Shown here one piece after another: positions 6,243-13,487 of a stretch of 17,756 nucleotides of DNA (position 1 is the stretch's first letter; every line of letters begins with the position of its first letter). The notes below the pieces were generated by a model. The model saw only the letters and a list, made by a program, of their open reading frames with translations. It ran no database searches and was not told the DNA's origin. Source of the stretch: SIG587 sp045531585 (GTDB taxonomy: Bacteria; Bacillota; Clostridia; Oscillospirales; Acutalibacteraceae); the NCBI GenBank assembly GCA_045531585.1, contig JAZSEH010000001.1:1-17756 (forward strand). The letters are read 5' to 3'. The position numbers and the translations under genes are program-made.

Positions 6243-7754
6243 TTTTATCTCTCCCTTTTGGGTTACCCCCGTAAGGGAGAGAAGTATTATGTAAACCAAT
6301 ATGCAGGCTGCCAGCAGGACTACACAATAGCCCGCATCAGGGAGCCTTAGGAATTTCAGAGCGCTGCTTACCCCAAAGCACACCGCCCCCGAGAGGGCGG
6401 CGGGTAGCAGGGCTCCTTTAAATATACGCGGTTTTATACCCGTTACCCGAATAAGCCGTACCACGTTCATAATGCAGGTAAACAGGTTGCTTACGTACAT
6501 TACCCCCAAAAAGCCTGCCATACCGTGACGGGGTACAATAAACCAAACAAGGGCTATGCGCATTATGCAGTCGGCAAGGGAGTTTTTAAAGGTAAAGCCC
6601 TGCTGGTCAAGGCCCTTTAAAATACCGTCACACACGCTGTCAAGGTACATAAGGGGAGTTAAGGGAGCAAGGGCTACTATAAGTGTGCCTACGGCGTTAT
6701 CCTTATAAAAAAGCCACCCGACCTCATTACCGCAAACAAGAAAAAATCCCCCGAAAAGACAGCCTGAAAGGGTGGTTATTTTAAGACAGCGCCCCGTTGC
6801 CCGTGCAACAATTCCCCGCCTGTTTTTTGCCCGCGCCTCACATATTTCGGGAATAAGCAGGGTGGAAACCGCTCCAAGGAGTGAGCTTGGAAAGAAAAGC
6901 ACAGGCAGAGCCATACCCTTAATCATACCGAATTTTGAGAGGGCTGCCTCACTACCCATACCAAAGGCTATAAGTCCCGTGGGTACCAGCATATTTTCCA
7001 CCGTTCTAAGAGCGGTATTTAAATATCTGCCCCCTGTAATGGGTGCGGCTATGCGGGTTATCTCCCTTGCTACGCCGTAGGGTGGATATTCTCTGCCCGT
7101 CAGGGCCTTTAGATACTTCTTATCGAAATGGTAGAAAATAAGTGTAAGGCCAAGGGATGCTCCCTCCGCCACGGTATCACCAAAAAGCACCGCGGCACAG
7201 GTGTATTCAAGGCCCTTATGCGCCGTAGAGCACACCGTAAACACCACCACCGCAATGCGCACTATCTGCTCAAATATCTGGGATATGCTGCCGGGCAGGG
7301 TTTTTCGCCGTGCAATAAAATAGCCCTTAATGCAGGAGGAAATACCCATAAAGGGAAGGCTGAAGGACAGGGTTTTAAGGGCGGGTATGGCACGGGTATC
7401 CCCTATGCCGTACAGGGCTATGGGACGGGCTAAAAAATATACCGCCGCCGTGGAGACGGTAGCTATAAGCATGGTTAACATAATGCTTTTTTTAACGATG
7501 CTTAGTACCGCTTTTCTGCTGCCCAGCACCAGCTCGTCACTTACAAGGCGTGTAACGGCGGTGGATATGCCCGAGGTGGCGAAGGTGGCCGCCAGCATAT
7601 AGACCGAGAAAACAAGCTGATAAAGACCAATGCCCTCGCTCCCCACGGCGGAGGCCAGCCAGACCTTAAAAAATATACCTATTACACGAAGTATTAAAGA
7701 GGTTGCGGTTAAAATTGCCGCATTTTTCAGGAATAACACCTTTTTCAAATTCAT
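6222..7754 (-). CDS. SpoVB/MurJ-like polysaccharide flippase (MOP superfamily)
   Basis: A 510-residue integral membrane protein with about 14 predicted membrane segments, of the polysaccharide biosynthesis/SpoVB family in the MOP flippase superfamily. Typical points are the N-terminal KNAAILTATSLILRVIGIFFKVWLA, the phrase GLYQLVFSVYMLAATFATSGISTAVTRLVSDE, and DSVCDGILKGLDQQ after about residue 365. SpoVB in Bacillus is needed for spore cortex formation and is thought to move lipid-linked peptidoglycan precursors. The family also includes vegetative flippases, so the sporulation role is inferred. The start is an ATG at 7754; a GTG directly before it (7757) is equally possible, and neither has a clear ribosome binding site. 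Confidence 0.85.
   Translation of the reverse strand: MNLKKVLFLKNAAILTATSLILRVIGIFFKVWLASAVGSEGIGLYQLVFSVYMLAATFATSGISTAVTRLVSDELVLGSRKAVLSIVKKSIMLTMLIATVSTAAVYFLARPIALYGIGDTRAIPALKTLSFSLPFMGISSCIKGYFIARRKTLPGSISQIFEQIVRIAVVVFTVCSTAHKGLEYTCAAVLFGDTVAEGASLGLTLIFYHFDKKYLKALTGREYPPYGVAREITRIAAPITGGRYLNTALRTVENMLVPTGLIAFGMGSEAALSKFGMIKGMALPVLFFPSSLLGAVSTLLIPEICEARAKNRRGIVARATGRCLKITTLSGCLFGGFFLVCGNEVGWLFYKDNAVGTLIVALAPLTPLMYLDSVCDGILKGLDQQGFTFKNSLADCIMRIALVWFIVPRHGMAGFLGVMYVSNLFTCIMNVVRLIRVTGIKPRIFKGALLPAALSGAVCFGVSSALKFLRLPDAGYCVVLLAACILVYIILLSLTGVTQKGEIKSLLSFK
6249..6281 (+). terminator. Hairpin after the QueG-like gene, inside the flippase gene
   Basis: CTCTCCCTT and AAGGGAGAG form a 9-bp perfect stem seven bases after the plus-strand stop. 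It lacks a U-tract on the plus strand and lies within the coding end of the convergent gene. A weak terminator or chance; low confidence. Confidence 0.3.
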
Positions 7755-7782
7755 CACCGATATAAATATATGTTATTACCCC

Positions 7783-7811
7783 TTGAAAAAGACGGCAAAG
7801 GGGGTTAAAAT
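7783..7811 (+). promoter_or_regulatory. Sigma-A promoter of rarA
   Basis: TTGAAA (7783-7788), a 17-base spacer and TAAAAT (7806-7811) lie about 30 bases before the rarA start. The -35 box overlaps a small CCCCTT/AAGGGG hairpin (7779-7803) in the gap to the divergent flippase gene. Confidence 0.75.
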
Positions 7812-7842
7812 ATATACGTACACTTATGAAAGGAGTCTTGCT

Positions 7843-9105
7843 ATGAGTTCTCCCTTAGCCGACCGTATAAGGCCCGAAAGCCTTGAGGATGTTTGCGGTC
7901 AAAAGCATATTTTAGGCAAGGGCAAGGTGCTTACCTCCATAATTGAATCGGGGCAGATACCAAACCTTATTTTTTACGGGCCCTCAGGGGTGGGTAAAAC
8001 CACCGTTGCCAACATAATTGCCGCAAGGTGCGGCAAAAAGCTGTACCATTTAAACGCCACCACCGCAGGCATTGCAGATATTAAGGAGATAATATCCTCC
8101 CTTGATACCATTGAGGGTATGGGCGGTGTGCTTTTATATCTTGATGAGATACAATACTTCAATAAAAAGCAACAGCAGATACTGCTTTCCTATATTGAAA
8201 ACGGTGATATTACTCTTATTGCCTCCACCACCGAAAATCCTGCCTTTTACGTTTATTCGGCGGTACTCAGCCGCTCCACGGTATTTGAGTTCAAGGCCCT
8301 TACCAAGGATGATATTATAAAGGCCCTTCACCGTGCCGCAGGCATCTTAGGTGACGAGCGCGGCGCCGAGGTGGAATTCAGAGATAACACCATTGAAAAA
8401 ATTGCAATGAGTGCCGCAGGTGATTTAAGGCGCGGCCTTAATACGCTGGAGCTTTGCGTGCTTACCGCGGTGCAGGAAAACGGCACAATAATTATTGACG
8501 ATGCCCTTTGCGAGCAGCTGCTTAAAAACAACTCTGTACGGTATGACCGTGCAGGGGATGAGCATTACGATATAGTTTCAGCCTACCAGAAATCAATGCG
8601 TGGCTCCGACCCTGATGCGGCGGTTTACTACCTTGCAAGACTGCTTGCCGCAGGGGACCTGCCAAGTGCCTGCCGCAGACTTATGGTGTGCGCCAGCGAG
8701 GACGTGGGTCTTGCCTATCCTCAGATAATACCCATTGTTAAGGCGGCGGTGGATACCGCTATGATGGTGGGTCTGCCGGAGGCCAGAATACCCCTTGCGG
8801 ATGCGGTAATTTTAGTTGCCAGCGCGCCTAAATCGGTAACGGGACACGATGCCATTGCCGCCGCCATGGCCGACGTGGAGGCAGGAATAGGGGGCCCCAT
8901 ACCCCGCACCCTGCAAAATAAGCACTATGACGGTGCCGAGGTTGAAAATAAGGGACAGTTTTATCTGTACCCCCACAGCTACCCTCATCACTACGTTAAA
9001 CAGCAATACCTGCCCGATGCCGTAAAGAATAAAAAATACTATATTCCGGGCGACAATAAAACCGAGCAGGCCTTTAAGGAATATTGGGACAAAATTAAAA
9101 AATAA
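7843..9105 (+). CDS. rarA: Replication-associated recombination protein A (MgsA/RarA AAA+ ATPase)
   Basis: A 420-residue AAA+ ATPase related to clamp loaders and Holliday-junction helicases, acting at stalled replication forks. Seen: PLADRIRPESLEDVCGQ at the N-terminus, Walker A GPSGVGKT (residues 46-53), Walker B LLYLDE (97-102), sensor 1 ASTTENP (around 128-133) and LSRS with a candidate arginine finger near 144. The C-terminal half has the tetramerisation-region phrases SDPDAAVYYLARLLAAG, CASEDVGLA and ending HHYVKQQYLP. I chose the ATG at 7843 because AAAGGAG lies upstream and the promoter sits just before; the open frame extends back to 7630 but that part overlaps the divergent gene. Own promoter and terminator make it monocistronic. 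Confidence 0.95.
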   Translation: MSSPLADRIRPESLEDVCGQKHILGKGKVLTSIIESGQIPNLIFYGPSGVGKTTVANIIAARCGKKLYHLNATTAGIADIKEIISSLDTIEGMGGVLLYLDEIQYFNKKQQQILLSYIENGDITLIASTTENPAFYVYSAVLSRSTVFEFKALTKDDIIKALHRAAGILGDERGAEVEFRDNTIEKIAMSAAGDLRRGLNTLELCVLTAVQENGTIIIDDALCEQLLKNNSVRYDRAGDEHYDIVSAYQKSMRGSDPDAAVYYLARLLAAGDLPSACRRLMVCASEDVGLAYPQIIPIVKAAVDTAMMVGLPEARIPLADAVILVASAPKSVTGHDAIAAAMADVEAGIGGPIPRTLQNKHYDGAEVENKGQFYLYPHSYPHHYVKQQYLPDAVKNKKYYIPGDNKTEQAFKEYWDKIKK

Positions 9106-9106
9106 T

Positions 9107-9138
9107 AAGAGTGGGTAAATACCCACTCTTTTATTTTT
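9107..9138 (+). terminator. Terminator of rarA
   Basis: AAGAGTGGGTA and TACCCACTCTT form a perfect 11-bp stem with a two-base loop, followed by TTATTTTT. It begins directly after the rarA stop. The U-tract runs into the GAGGTG site of the next gene. Confidence 0.92.
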
Positions 9139-9149
9139 GAGGTGATTTA

Positions 9150-9536
9150 TTGGAGCTTAAACCCCCTTTTTCTTCTTTTTGTCTGTGGTGCTTCAGAGTC
9201 CTTTCCCTTTGTACCCTTTTATATCTGCTTTTATCCTTTTTAGGGTTTAAATATTCCTGTTTTATTATTATACTTGTCCCCTTTCTGTTTGCCTATTTGC
9301 TCCTGTTTTTTCGTGGCTACAGAGCTTTGCTTTTGGAAAAGCATATTGAACTGAGCTACGGGGTGCTTATAAAGCACCGTAAAAGAATTAACAGGGAAAA
9401 TATTATCTGCACCACCCTATTTAAACTGCCCGATGCAGGCTGTCTTGGACTTCAGGGTGCAATACTCAGGGGCGTTAACACAAGAATTTTTATTTTAGAG
9501 CTAAGGGAGAGTGACTCACAACGTCTTATAAGGTAG
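9150..9536 (+). CDS. Small membrane protein with bacterial PH-like domain (first of a pair)
   Basis: A 128-residue protein starting at a TTG with GAGGTG five bases upstream. Residues ~15-55 form two hydrophobic membrane segments; the C-terminal ~70 residues (KHIELSYGVLIKHRKRINRENIICTTLFKLP and ARGVNTRIFILEL-like strands) resemble a bacterial PH domain as in YdbS/YdbT proteins. The match is by pattern, not by a diagnostic motif. Function of such proteins is largely unknown. It directly follows the rarA terminator, with no space for its own promoter, and overlaps the reading frame of a second similar gene. Confidence 0.6.
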   Translation: MELKPPFSSFCLWCFRVLSLCTLLYLLLSFLGFKYSCFIIILVPFLFAYLLLFFRGYRALLLEKHIELSYGVLIKHRKRINRENIICTTLFKLPDAGCLGLQGAILRGVNTRIFILELRESDSQRLIR

Positions 9537-9964
9537 CAAAGAAAATCAGGGCCCACCCTTTACAGTTTTTCCGTTTCCTGCGCCCCTTTCTTTTTATTTT
9601 AATTCTGCCCACCCTGAGGCGCACGGTACAGTTTTTTCTCACAGGAAAATACGATATCCTTTTTCCTTCGGAATTTTTGCTGAGTGCTTGGGCAATCTCC
9701 ACCGCCTTTTTCAGAACAAAAAATTTTTACCTTAGCAAAAGGGAAAATACCTTTATTTTGGGACAGGGTGCTTTTTATGAGCGGGTTAGTTTTATAAAGG
9801 AAAAGGGTATGAGCTGGTACAGCGTGGACATAACCCCCATTGATAAAATTTTCGGCACCGCAACTCTGAAATTAAAAACAAGCCTTTCCCCCCTGCCCCG
9901 TCCCGATTTAATTTTGACCGTACGCCGCCGAGACCTTGCTTTGTTTTACGAAAATACCCCGTAG
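9511..9964 (+). CDS. Second PH-domain-like membrane protein; start unclear, probable frameshift
   Basis: From 9515 an open frame runs to 9964 and encodes AKKIRAHPLQFFRFLRPF, a hydrophobic stretch, KYDILFPSEFLLSAWA and then a PH-like strand region (LSKRENTFILGQGAFYERVSF). This resembles YdbT-type bPH domains. In this frame there is no ATG, GTG or TTG until 9677, which would remove the membrane segment. A GTG at 9511 lies one frame away (MTHNV, then a stop) and would join the frame if one T in CGTCTTATAAGG (9522-9533) were absent, giving about 151 residues. So it is either frameshifted, wrongly sequenced, or started unusually. The coordinates given run from that GTG and are therefore not a whole number of codons. 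Confidence 0.5.
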
Positions 9965-9997
9965 TAATCTAAAACAAGTGATAAAAAAGCATAAAAT

Positions 9998-10043
9998 AAT
10001 ATCCAATGCAGATAATACCAAAGAGGTGACTGCATTGGATATT
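9998..10043 (+). promoter_or_regulatory. Hairpin enclosing the spoVAE ribosome binding site and covering its start codon
   Basis: ATATCCAATGCAG (9999-10011) and CTGCATTGGATAT (10030-10042) are perfect complements, extended by one A-T pair. The 18-base loop holds the GAGGTG site (10023-10028), and the TTG start (10035-10037) is inside the 3' arm. If formed in mRNA, the stem would hide the start codon. Confidence 0.7.
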
Positions 10044-10403
10044 TTTATAAACTGTATAAAGGCCTTTTTGGTGGGTGGCGCATTTTGCCTTATTGGCCAG
10101 ATTTTTATTGACTTCACAAAGCTGACCCCTGCCAGAATACTTGTGGGCTACGTGGTATCGGGCGTAATACTTACCGCCGCCGATATATACGAGCCCATTG
10201 TTAAGTTTGCAGGAGCAGGAGCAACGGTGCCCCTTACGGGCTTTGGCTACTCCCTTGCCACAGGTGTGGAAAAGGCGGTGGAGCAGCAGGGGCTTATAGG
10301 CGCCCTGACGGGCGGACTTACCGCCACCGCCGCAGGCATTACCGCCGCAATATTATTCGGCTTTTTAATGGCGCTTATATTTAAGCCCGGCGATAAGGCG
10401 TAA
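10035..10403 (+). CDS. spoVAE: Stage V sporulation protein AE
   Basis: A 122-residue membrane protein of the SpoVAC/SpoVAE family, part of the channel that moves dipicolinic acid into the spore and releases it in germination. Recognised by FLVGGAFCLIGQIFIDFTKLTPARILVGY (residues ~11-39), YEPIVKFAGAGATVPLTGFG (~52-71), GLIGALTGGLTATAAGI and the C-terminal ALIFKPGDK. The start is a TTG with GAGGTG six bases upstream; an open frame back to 9936 has no support. Normally spoVAE follows spoVAC and spoVAD; neither is near here, so this is an isolated copy. Its stop lies four bases from the stop of the convergent U32 gene. Confidence 0.92.
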   Translation: MDIFINCIKAFLVGGAFCLIGQIFIDFTKLTPARILVGYVVSGVILTAADIYEPIVKFAGAGATVPLTGFGYSLATGVEKAVEQQGLIGALTGGLTATAAGITAAILFGFLMALIFKPGDKA

Positions 10404-10407
10404 CCGC

Positions 10408-12462
10408 TTATTCCACGTTCCTGAAATACAGACCTCTTGTAAATTCATCGGGGGTCTGTATTTTGTTATCTATATATCCGCTGACAATATTTGCGGCCTG
10501 TGTTTTATCCTCATCGGTTATGCAGATAAGGGCATAATGGGCAAATGCAAAATCCTTAAGTTTATCAAGGCAAAGAGGGACACAGTTAAAAAGCTCGGAA
10601 AAGCCCATTCGGCATTTTACGGGGAACATCTTTCCCATACGGTCGGTAAGGGCGCCGTTGCCACCGCATTTTTTACAGCCTATCTGTGCCTTTACGGGAC
10701 AGTTTTTAAGGAGCATTAATGGAAGCTTTCCGTAAACGGTGATTATCTTTTCACATCCCCCTGCTATATCCCGTGCGTGGCGCAGGTGCATCTCAGGGGA
10801 GATTACCGCCATTTGGGCACCCATATCTGCAAGCTGCTGTGCAGTAAATGAGTTGTAAATATTCATTCCCTGCCCTGCAATTATTTTTAAATCCGCCCTC
10901 CCTGCAAGGGGAATTGCGGCAATATTTCCGCAAACCGCTCCCACAAAGCCCATAGCCTTTGCCTTTAATAGCAGGGTGGAGATCTTCTCCTCATTCTCAA
11001 TACCTCTTGGCATATCAACGTATTTTTCCACATACTTAGGAAGGGATAGCTCTGCGGCCTTTTCAAGGGGTACTATAACCGCCTTTATCTGCGGAGTAAA
11101 CTCTATACCCTCAAGCTGACTAAGGCTTGTAACGCTTATAATATATTTTGTTTGCTCTGCCCTGTTTGTTGGCTTTTCGGGGATGCTATATTCAGGCGCG
11201 GTTACACTTATCCTGCCGCGGCTTTCCGCCAGCATATCGGCGGCGTTACGGCGAAGCTCATTAAGGACGGCGTTGCTGATAAACAGTCCCTCGTCCAAGG
11301 TAACCTTTATACTCCTTGGGTAAAAGGGCGTACCACCAAGCTTTTCAAGGGCGGCCTTAACCGAAGCCTCATCAGCAGCCCTGTTCTTTGCAATTTGTGG
11401 CACCTCACCTCTGCAGGTAATGGTGTTAACCCCGTCGCTAAGAGTAAGCTCCATAGCGCTGTCCCGCAGTATCCGTGCCGTAATATCCACTCCAACCCTT
11501 TGCCTTTCACTTCGGTAAAGGGAGTGTATTATGGGGAGGGCAGCCTTGGAGCGCTCCATATCCTCCTTGGTGCGTACACCGAACATATCGGTATCCACCT
11601 TGTCTGTAAAATATCCGTCGGTAAAGCCTGAGCGGGAAAAAACGTCATAAAGCAGGACATTTAAGTCGGAATCGGGCTCTCCCTTGGCGGCGGCGCTTAC
11701 CGCGGCGGTGGCGGCGGCCACGTACTCAGGGCGTTTAAGTCTTCCCTCAATTTTAAGGGAGGCCACACCTATTTCCTTTAATTTATCCATATGCTCTATA
11801 AGGGATAAATCCTTAAGGCTTAGGGCATAATCATCATTTTTACCGCGGGCAGTAAAGGGCAGACGGCAGGGACCTGCACAAAGTCCCCTGTTACCTGAAC
11901 GGGTACCCAGCATACTGCTTAGCATACACTGTCCCGAAACGCACATACATAAAGCACCGTGAACGAAAACCTCTATCTCCATATCAAGGCGCTTTGCCTC
12001 TTTGCAAAGGGCTTCAAGGTCGCCAAAGCTCATTTCCCTTGCGGCCACAACACGGCAAAAGCCCAGCTCCTTTAAAGGTGCTAAGGCGGACACCGAATGT
12101 ACCGAAAGCTGTGTGGAGGCGTGCAGGGGAAGCTGTGGTACTGCGTCCTTTAAAAGGCGGGCAAGGCCTAAGTCCTGTACTATTATTCCGTCTATTCCCA
12201 TTAAAAACGCCCTTCGTGCAAGGTCAAGGGCTTTCTTAATTTCATCATCACGAATAAGAATATTAAGGGTAAGGTACACCTTACAGTCCCTTACCCTGCA
12301 ATACTCTATGGCTTTCTTCAACTGTTGGTCATCAAAGTTTGCGGCACTTCTTCGGGCATTAAAGTCCCCTGCCCCAAGGTACACCGCATCCGCACCCGAC
12401 CGTACCGCCGCAAGGAGCATTTCCTCACTGCCTACGGGGGACAGTACCTCAATATTGGTCAT
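10408..12462 (-). CDS. U32 peptidase-family protein (RlhA-like)
   Basis: A 684-residue protein of the U32 family, once called collagenase-like proteases. Better-studied members (RlhA, TrhP) take part in hydroxylation of 23S rRNA or tRNA uridines. The N-terminus (IEVLSPVGSEEMLLAAVRSGADAVYLG) and the signature EVFVHGALCMCVSGQCMLSS are clear, with further cysteines in NRGLCAGPCR; these Cys could hold an Fe-S cluster. The second half (IEGRLKRPEYV, then about 400 residues) matches the long clostridial form, which has a collagenase-like domain after the core. I start at the ATG at 12462 with GGAG upstream; a 17-residue longer reading starts inside zapA. It overlaps the zapA end by 14 bases, so the two are translationally coupled. 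Confidence 0.88.
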   Translation of the reverse strand: MTNIEVLSPVGSEEMLLAAVRSGADAVYLGAGDFNARRSAANFDDQQLKKAIEYCRVRDCKVYLTLNILIRDDEIKKALDLARRAFLMGIDGIIVQDLGLARLLKDAVPQLPLHASTQLSVHSVSALAPLKELGFCRVVAAREMSFGDLEALCKEAKRLDMEIEVFVHGALCMCVSGQCMLSSMLGTRSGNRGLCAGPCRLPFTARGKNDDYALSLKDLSLIEHMDKLKEIGVASLKIEGRLKRPEYVAAATAAVSAAAKGEPDSDLNVLLYDVFSRSGFTDGYFTDKVDTDMFGVRTKEDMERSKAALPIIHSLYRSERQRVGVDITARILRDSAMELTLSDGVNTITCRGEVPQIAKNRAADEASVKAALEKLGGTPFYPRSIKVTLDEGLFISNAVLNELRRNAADMLAESRGRISVTAPEYSIPEKPTNRAEQTKYIISVTSLSQLEGIEFTPQIKAVIVPLEKAAELSLPKYVEKYVDMPRGIENEEKISTLLLKAKAMGFVGAVCGNIAAIPLAGRADLKIIAGQGMNIYNSFTAQQLADMGAQMAVISPEMHLRHARDIAGGCEKIITVYGKLPLMLLKNCPVKAQIGCKKCGGNGALTDRMGKMFPVKCRMGFSELFNCVPLCLDKLKDFAFAHYALICITDEDKTQAANIVSGYIDNKIQTPDEFTRGLYFRNVE
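10426..10464 (+). terminator. Candidate terminator for the spoVAE transcript inside the U32 gene
   Basis: ATACAGACC and GGTCTGTAT pair over 9 bp with an 18-base loop, followed by TTT. It is in the coding end of the convergent gene, 23 bases after the spoVAE stop. The gap between the two genes is only four bases, so any terminator must lie in coding sequence. Confidence 0.35.
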
Positions 12463-12778
12463 AGCCTTCTCCTGCATACTTATCAAGCTCACGCTGAAGG
12501 CGGTCAGCCTCAAGCTTGGCTATTGCGGCCTGCTCTAAAGCGCTTTTAACCTCAAGCCTTAAATGCTCTATTTCATTATTGGCCTTTTTGGCGTGGTCAT
12601 AAGCATCCAGCGCGGCCAGCACTGCCACCATTGTGGTGGAAAGGAAGGGGCTTTTTCTGGCAATAGAATCCATTTGCTGTTCAAGCTCACTGGCTATGCC
12701 CTTTATATAAGCCTCATCCTCGTTATCCGAGTTAACGCAATACTGTATACCGCCAACGGTAAATTTTATCTGTGCCAT
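12449..12778 (-). CDS. zapA: Cell division protein ZapA
   Basis: A 109-residue ZapA-type protein that binds FtsZ and promotes bundling at the division site. The N-terminal head (IKFTVGGIQYCVNSDNEDEAYIKGIASELEQQM, residues 4-36) and a long C-terminal coiled coil (from about residue 65, KKANNEIEHLRLEVKSAL and LEADRLQRELDKY) are typical. CAGGAGG precedes the ATG. A promoter lies about 210 bases upstream, and the leader in between holds a structured repeat. Its 3' end overlaps the U32 gene. Confidence 0.9.
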   Translation of the reverse strand: MAQIKFTVGGIQYCVNSDNEDEAYIKGIASELEQQMDSIARKSPFLSTTMVAVLAALDAYDHAKKANNEIEHLRLEVKSALEQAAIAKLEADRLQRELDKYAGEGYDQY

Positions 12779-12801
12779 TTTGCCCTCCTGTTTATATAAA
12801 A

Positions 12802-12956
12802 TTCCATCTTAAAGGCTCCATCTGTGAGGGTGACTCCCCACAGTGTGGGGAGATGTCCAAAGGACAGAGGGGACGGGCTCCGGTAAGGAGCTGTCACCGT
12901 AAGGTGACTGAGGGAGTTCCATCTTAAAGGCTCCCTCCCCCGCGGGGGGGGGAGGC
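12802..12956. repeat. Hairpin-rich dispersed repeat between zapA and the GntR operon, with an 18-bp direct repeat
   Basis: This 332-base gap holds a GC-rich block built of small hairpins: CTCCCCACA/TGTGGGGAG (12834-12852), TGTCC/GGACA, GCTCC/GGAGC, GTCACC/GGTGAC (12894-12909), and a long C/G stem at 12930-12956 ending GGCTTTT. TTCCATCTTAAAGGCTCC occurs twice, at 12802-12819 and 12917-12934, 115 bases apart. The composition is unlike the AT-rich flanks. Similar CTCCCTCAGTCACC-type blocks recur in gut Oscillospirales genomes, from memory. It lies in the zapA leader on the minus strand. Confidence 0.7.
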
Positions 12957-12987
12957 TTTTATAGAAAAAATGTATATTTATATTTTT

Positions 12988-13016
12988 ATATTACCACCTT
13001 TTGACAAATTTTGCAA
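12988..13016 (-). promoter_or_regulatory. Sigma-A promoter of zapA
   Basis: On the minus strand, TTGCAA (13011-13016), a 17-base spacer and TAATAT (12988-12993). The transcript would carry a leader of about 200 bases, including the repeat, before zapA. Confidence 0.6.
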
Positions 13017-13035
13017 CTTTTTTAAAAAATAATGC

Positions 13036-13064
13036 TTGACAAAGGCGAAGTTATAGTGTACTAT
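13036..13064 (+). promoter_or_regulatory. Sigma-A promoter of the GntR/ABC operon
   Basis: TTGACA (13036-13041), a 17-base spacer and TACTAT (13059-13064), about 45 bases before the regulator gene. Its -10 box is followed at once by the operator-like dyad. Confidence 0.8.
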
Positions 13065-13066
13065 AC

Positions 13067-13093
13067 AACTGTACCATCTGCAGTAGTACAGTT
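13067..13093 (+). promoter_or_regulatory. Operator-like inverted repeat AACTGTAC-N11-GTACAGTT
   Basis: Two perfect 8-base half sites separated by 11 bases lie directly downstream of the -10 box, over the likely transcription start and before the AAGGAG site. Position and symmetry fit a binding site for the adjacent GntR/YtrA-type regulator acting on its own operon. The sequence differs from the AGTGTA-N13-TACACT type I recall for Bacillus YtrA. Confidence 0.65.
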
Positions 13094-13110
13094 CGCAAAG
13101 GAGAATTTAA

Positions 13111-13476
13111 ATGTTACAATTAGATTCCGCCAGCCGTATTCCTATCCACGACCAGATAGTAAACGGCATACTAAGGCTCCGCACCGTGGGGGTAATGAAA
13201 AGCGGCGACAAGCTGCCCAGCGTCAGGGCGTTGGCCCAATCCCTTGGGATTAATCCCAATACGGTACAAAAGGCCTACGCCACCCTTGAGGCAACGGGAG
13301 TTATATACTCTTTGCCCGGCAAGGGCTCCTTCTTAGCCCAGAACGATTCCGCTCAGGAGGCTTTGCTTGCCGCTCAGCGTGAGCGATTCCGCGAGGAGGC
13401 CGAAAAGGCCAAGCGTATAGGGCTTACCGAAAAGGAGCTTATATCCATAGTAGACGAAATATTTGAGAACAGATAG
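13111..13476 (+). CDS. GntR-family regulator, YtrA subfamily
   Basis: A 121-residue repressor-type protein. An N-terminal winged helix-turn-helix covers residues 10-78: PIHDQIVNGILR, SGDKLPSVRALAQSLGINPNTVQKAYATLE (the recognition region) and GVIYSLPGKGSFL (the wing). The short C-terminal helical tail of about 40 residues, with no large effector domain, marks the YtrA subfamily, whose members control ABC transporters next to them and often respond to cell-wall-active compounds. AAGGAG precedes the ATG. It is 12 bases before the ABC ATPase gene and behind a promoter with a dyad. Confidence 0.9.
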   Translation: MLQLDSASRIPIHDQIVNGILRLRTVGVMKSGDKLPSVRALAQSLGINPNTVQKAYATLEATGVIYSLPGKGSFLAQNDSAQEALLAAQRERFREEAEKAKRIGLTEKELISIVDEIFENR

Positions 13477-13487
13477 GAGGTACTTCT

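Noticed and set aside
7630..7842. A 71-residue N-terminal extension of RarA
   Set aside because: It overlaps the divergent flippase start and the rarA promoter, and family members begin near the ATG at 7843.
12002..12538. Plus-strand open frame of 178 codons over the U32 and zapA genes
   Set aside because: It is the shadow of two well-supported genes; the translation is Ser/Arg/Pro-rich low complexity with no motif.
13001..13029. A second plus-strand promoter at TTGACA 13001-13006
   Set aside because: No -10 box at proper spacing; the promoter at 13036-13064 fits far better.
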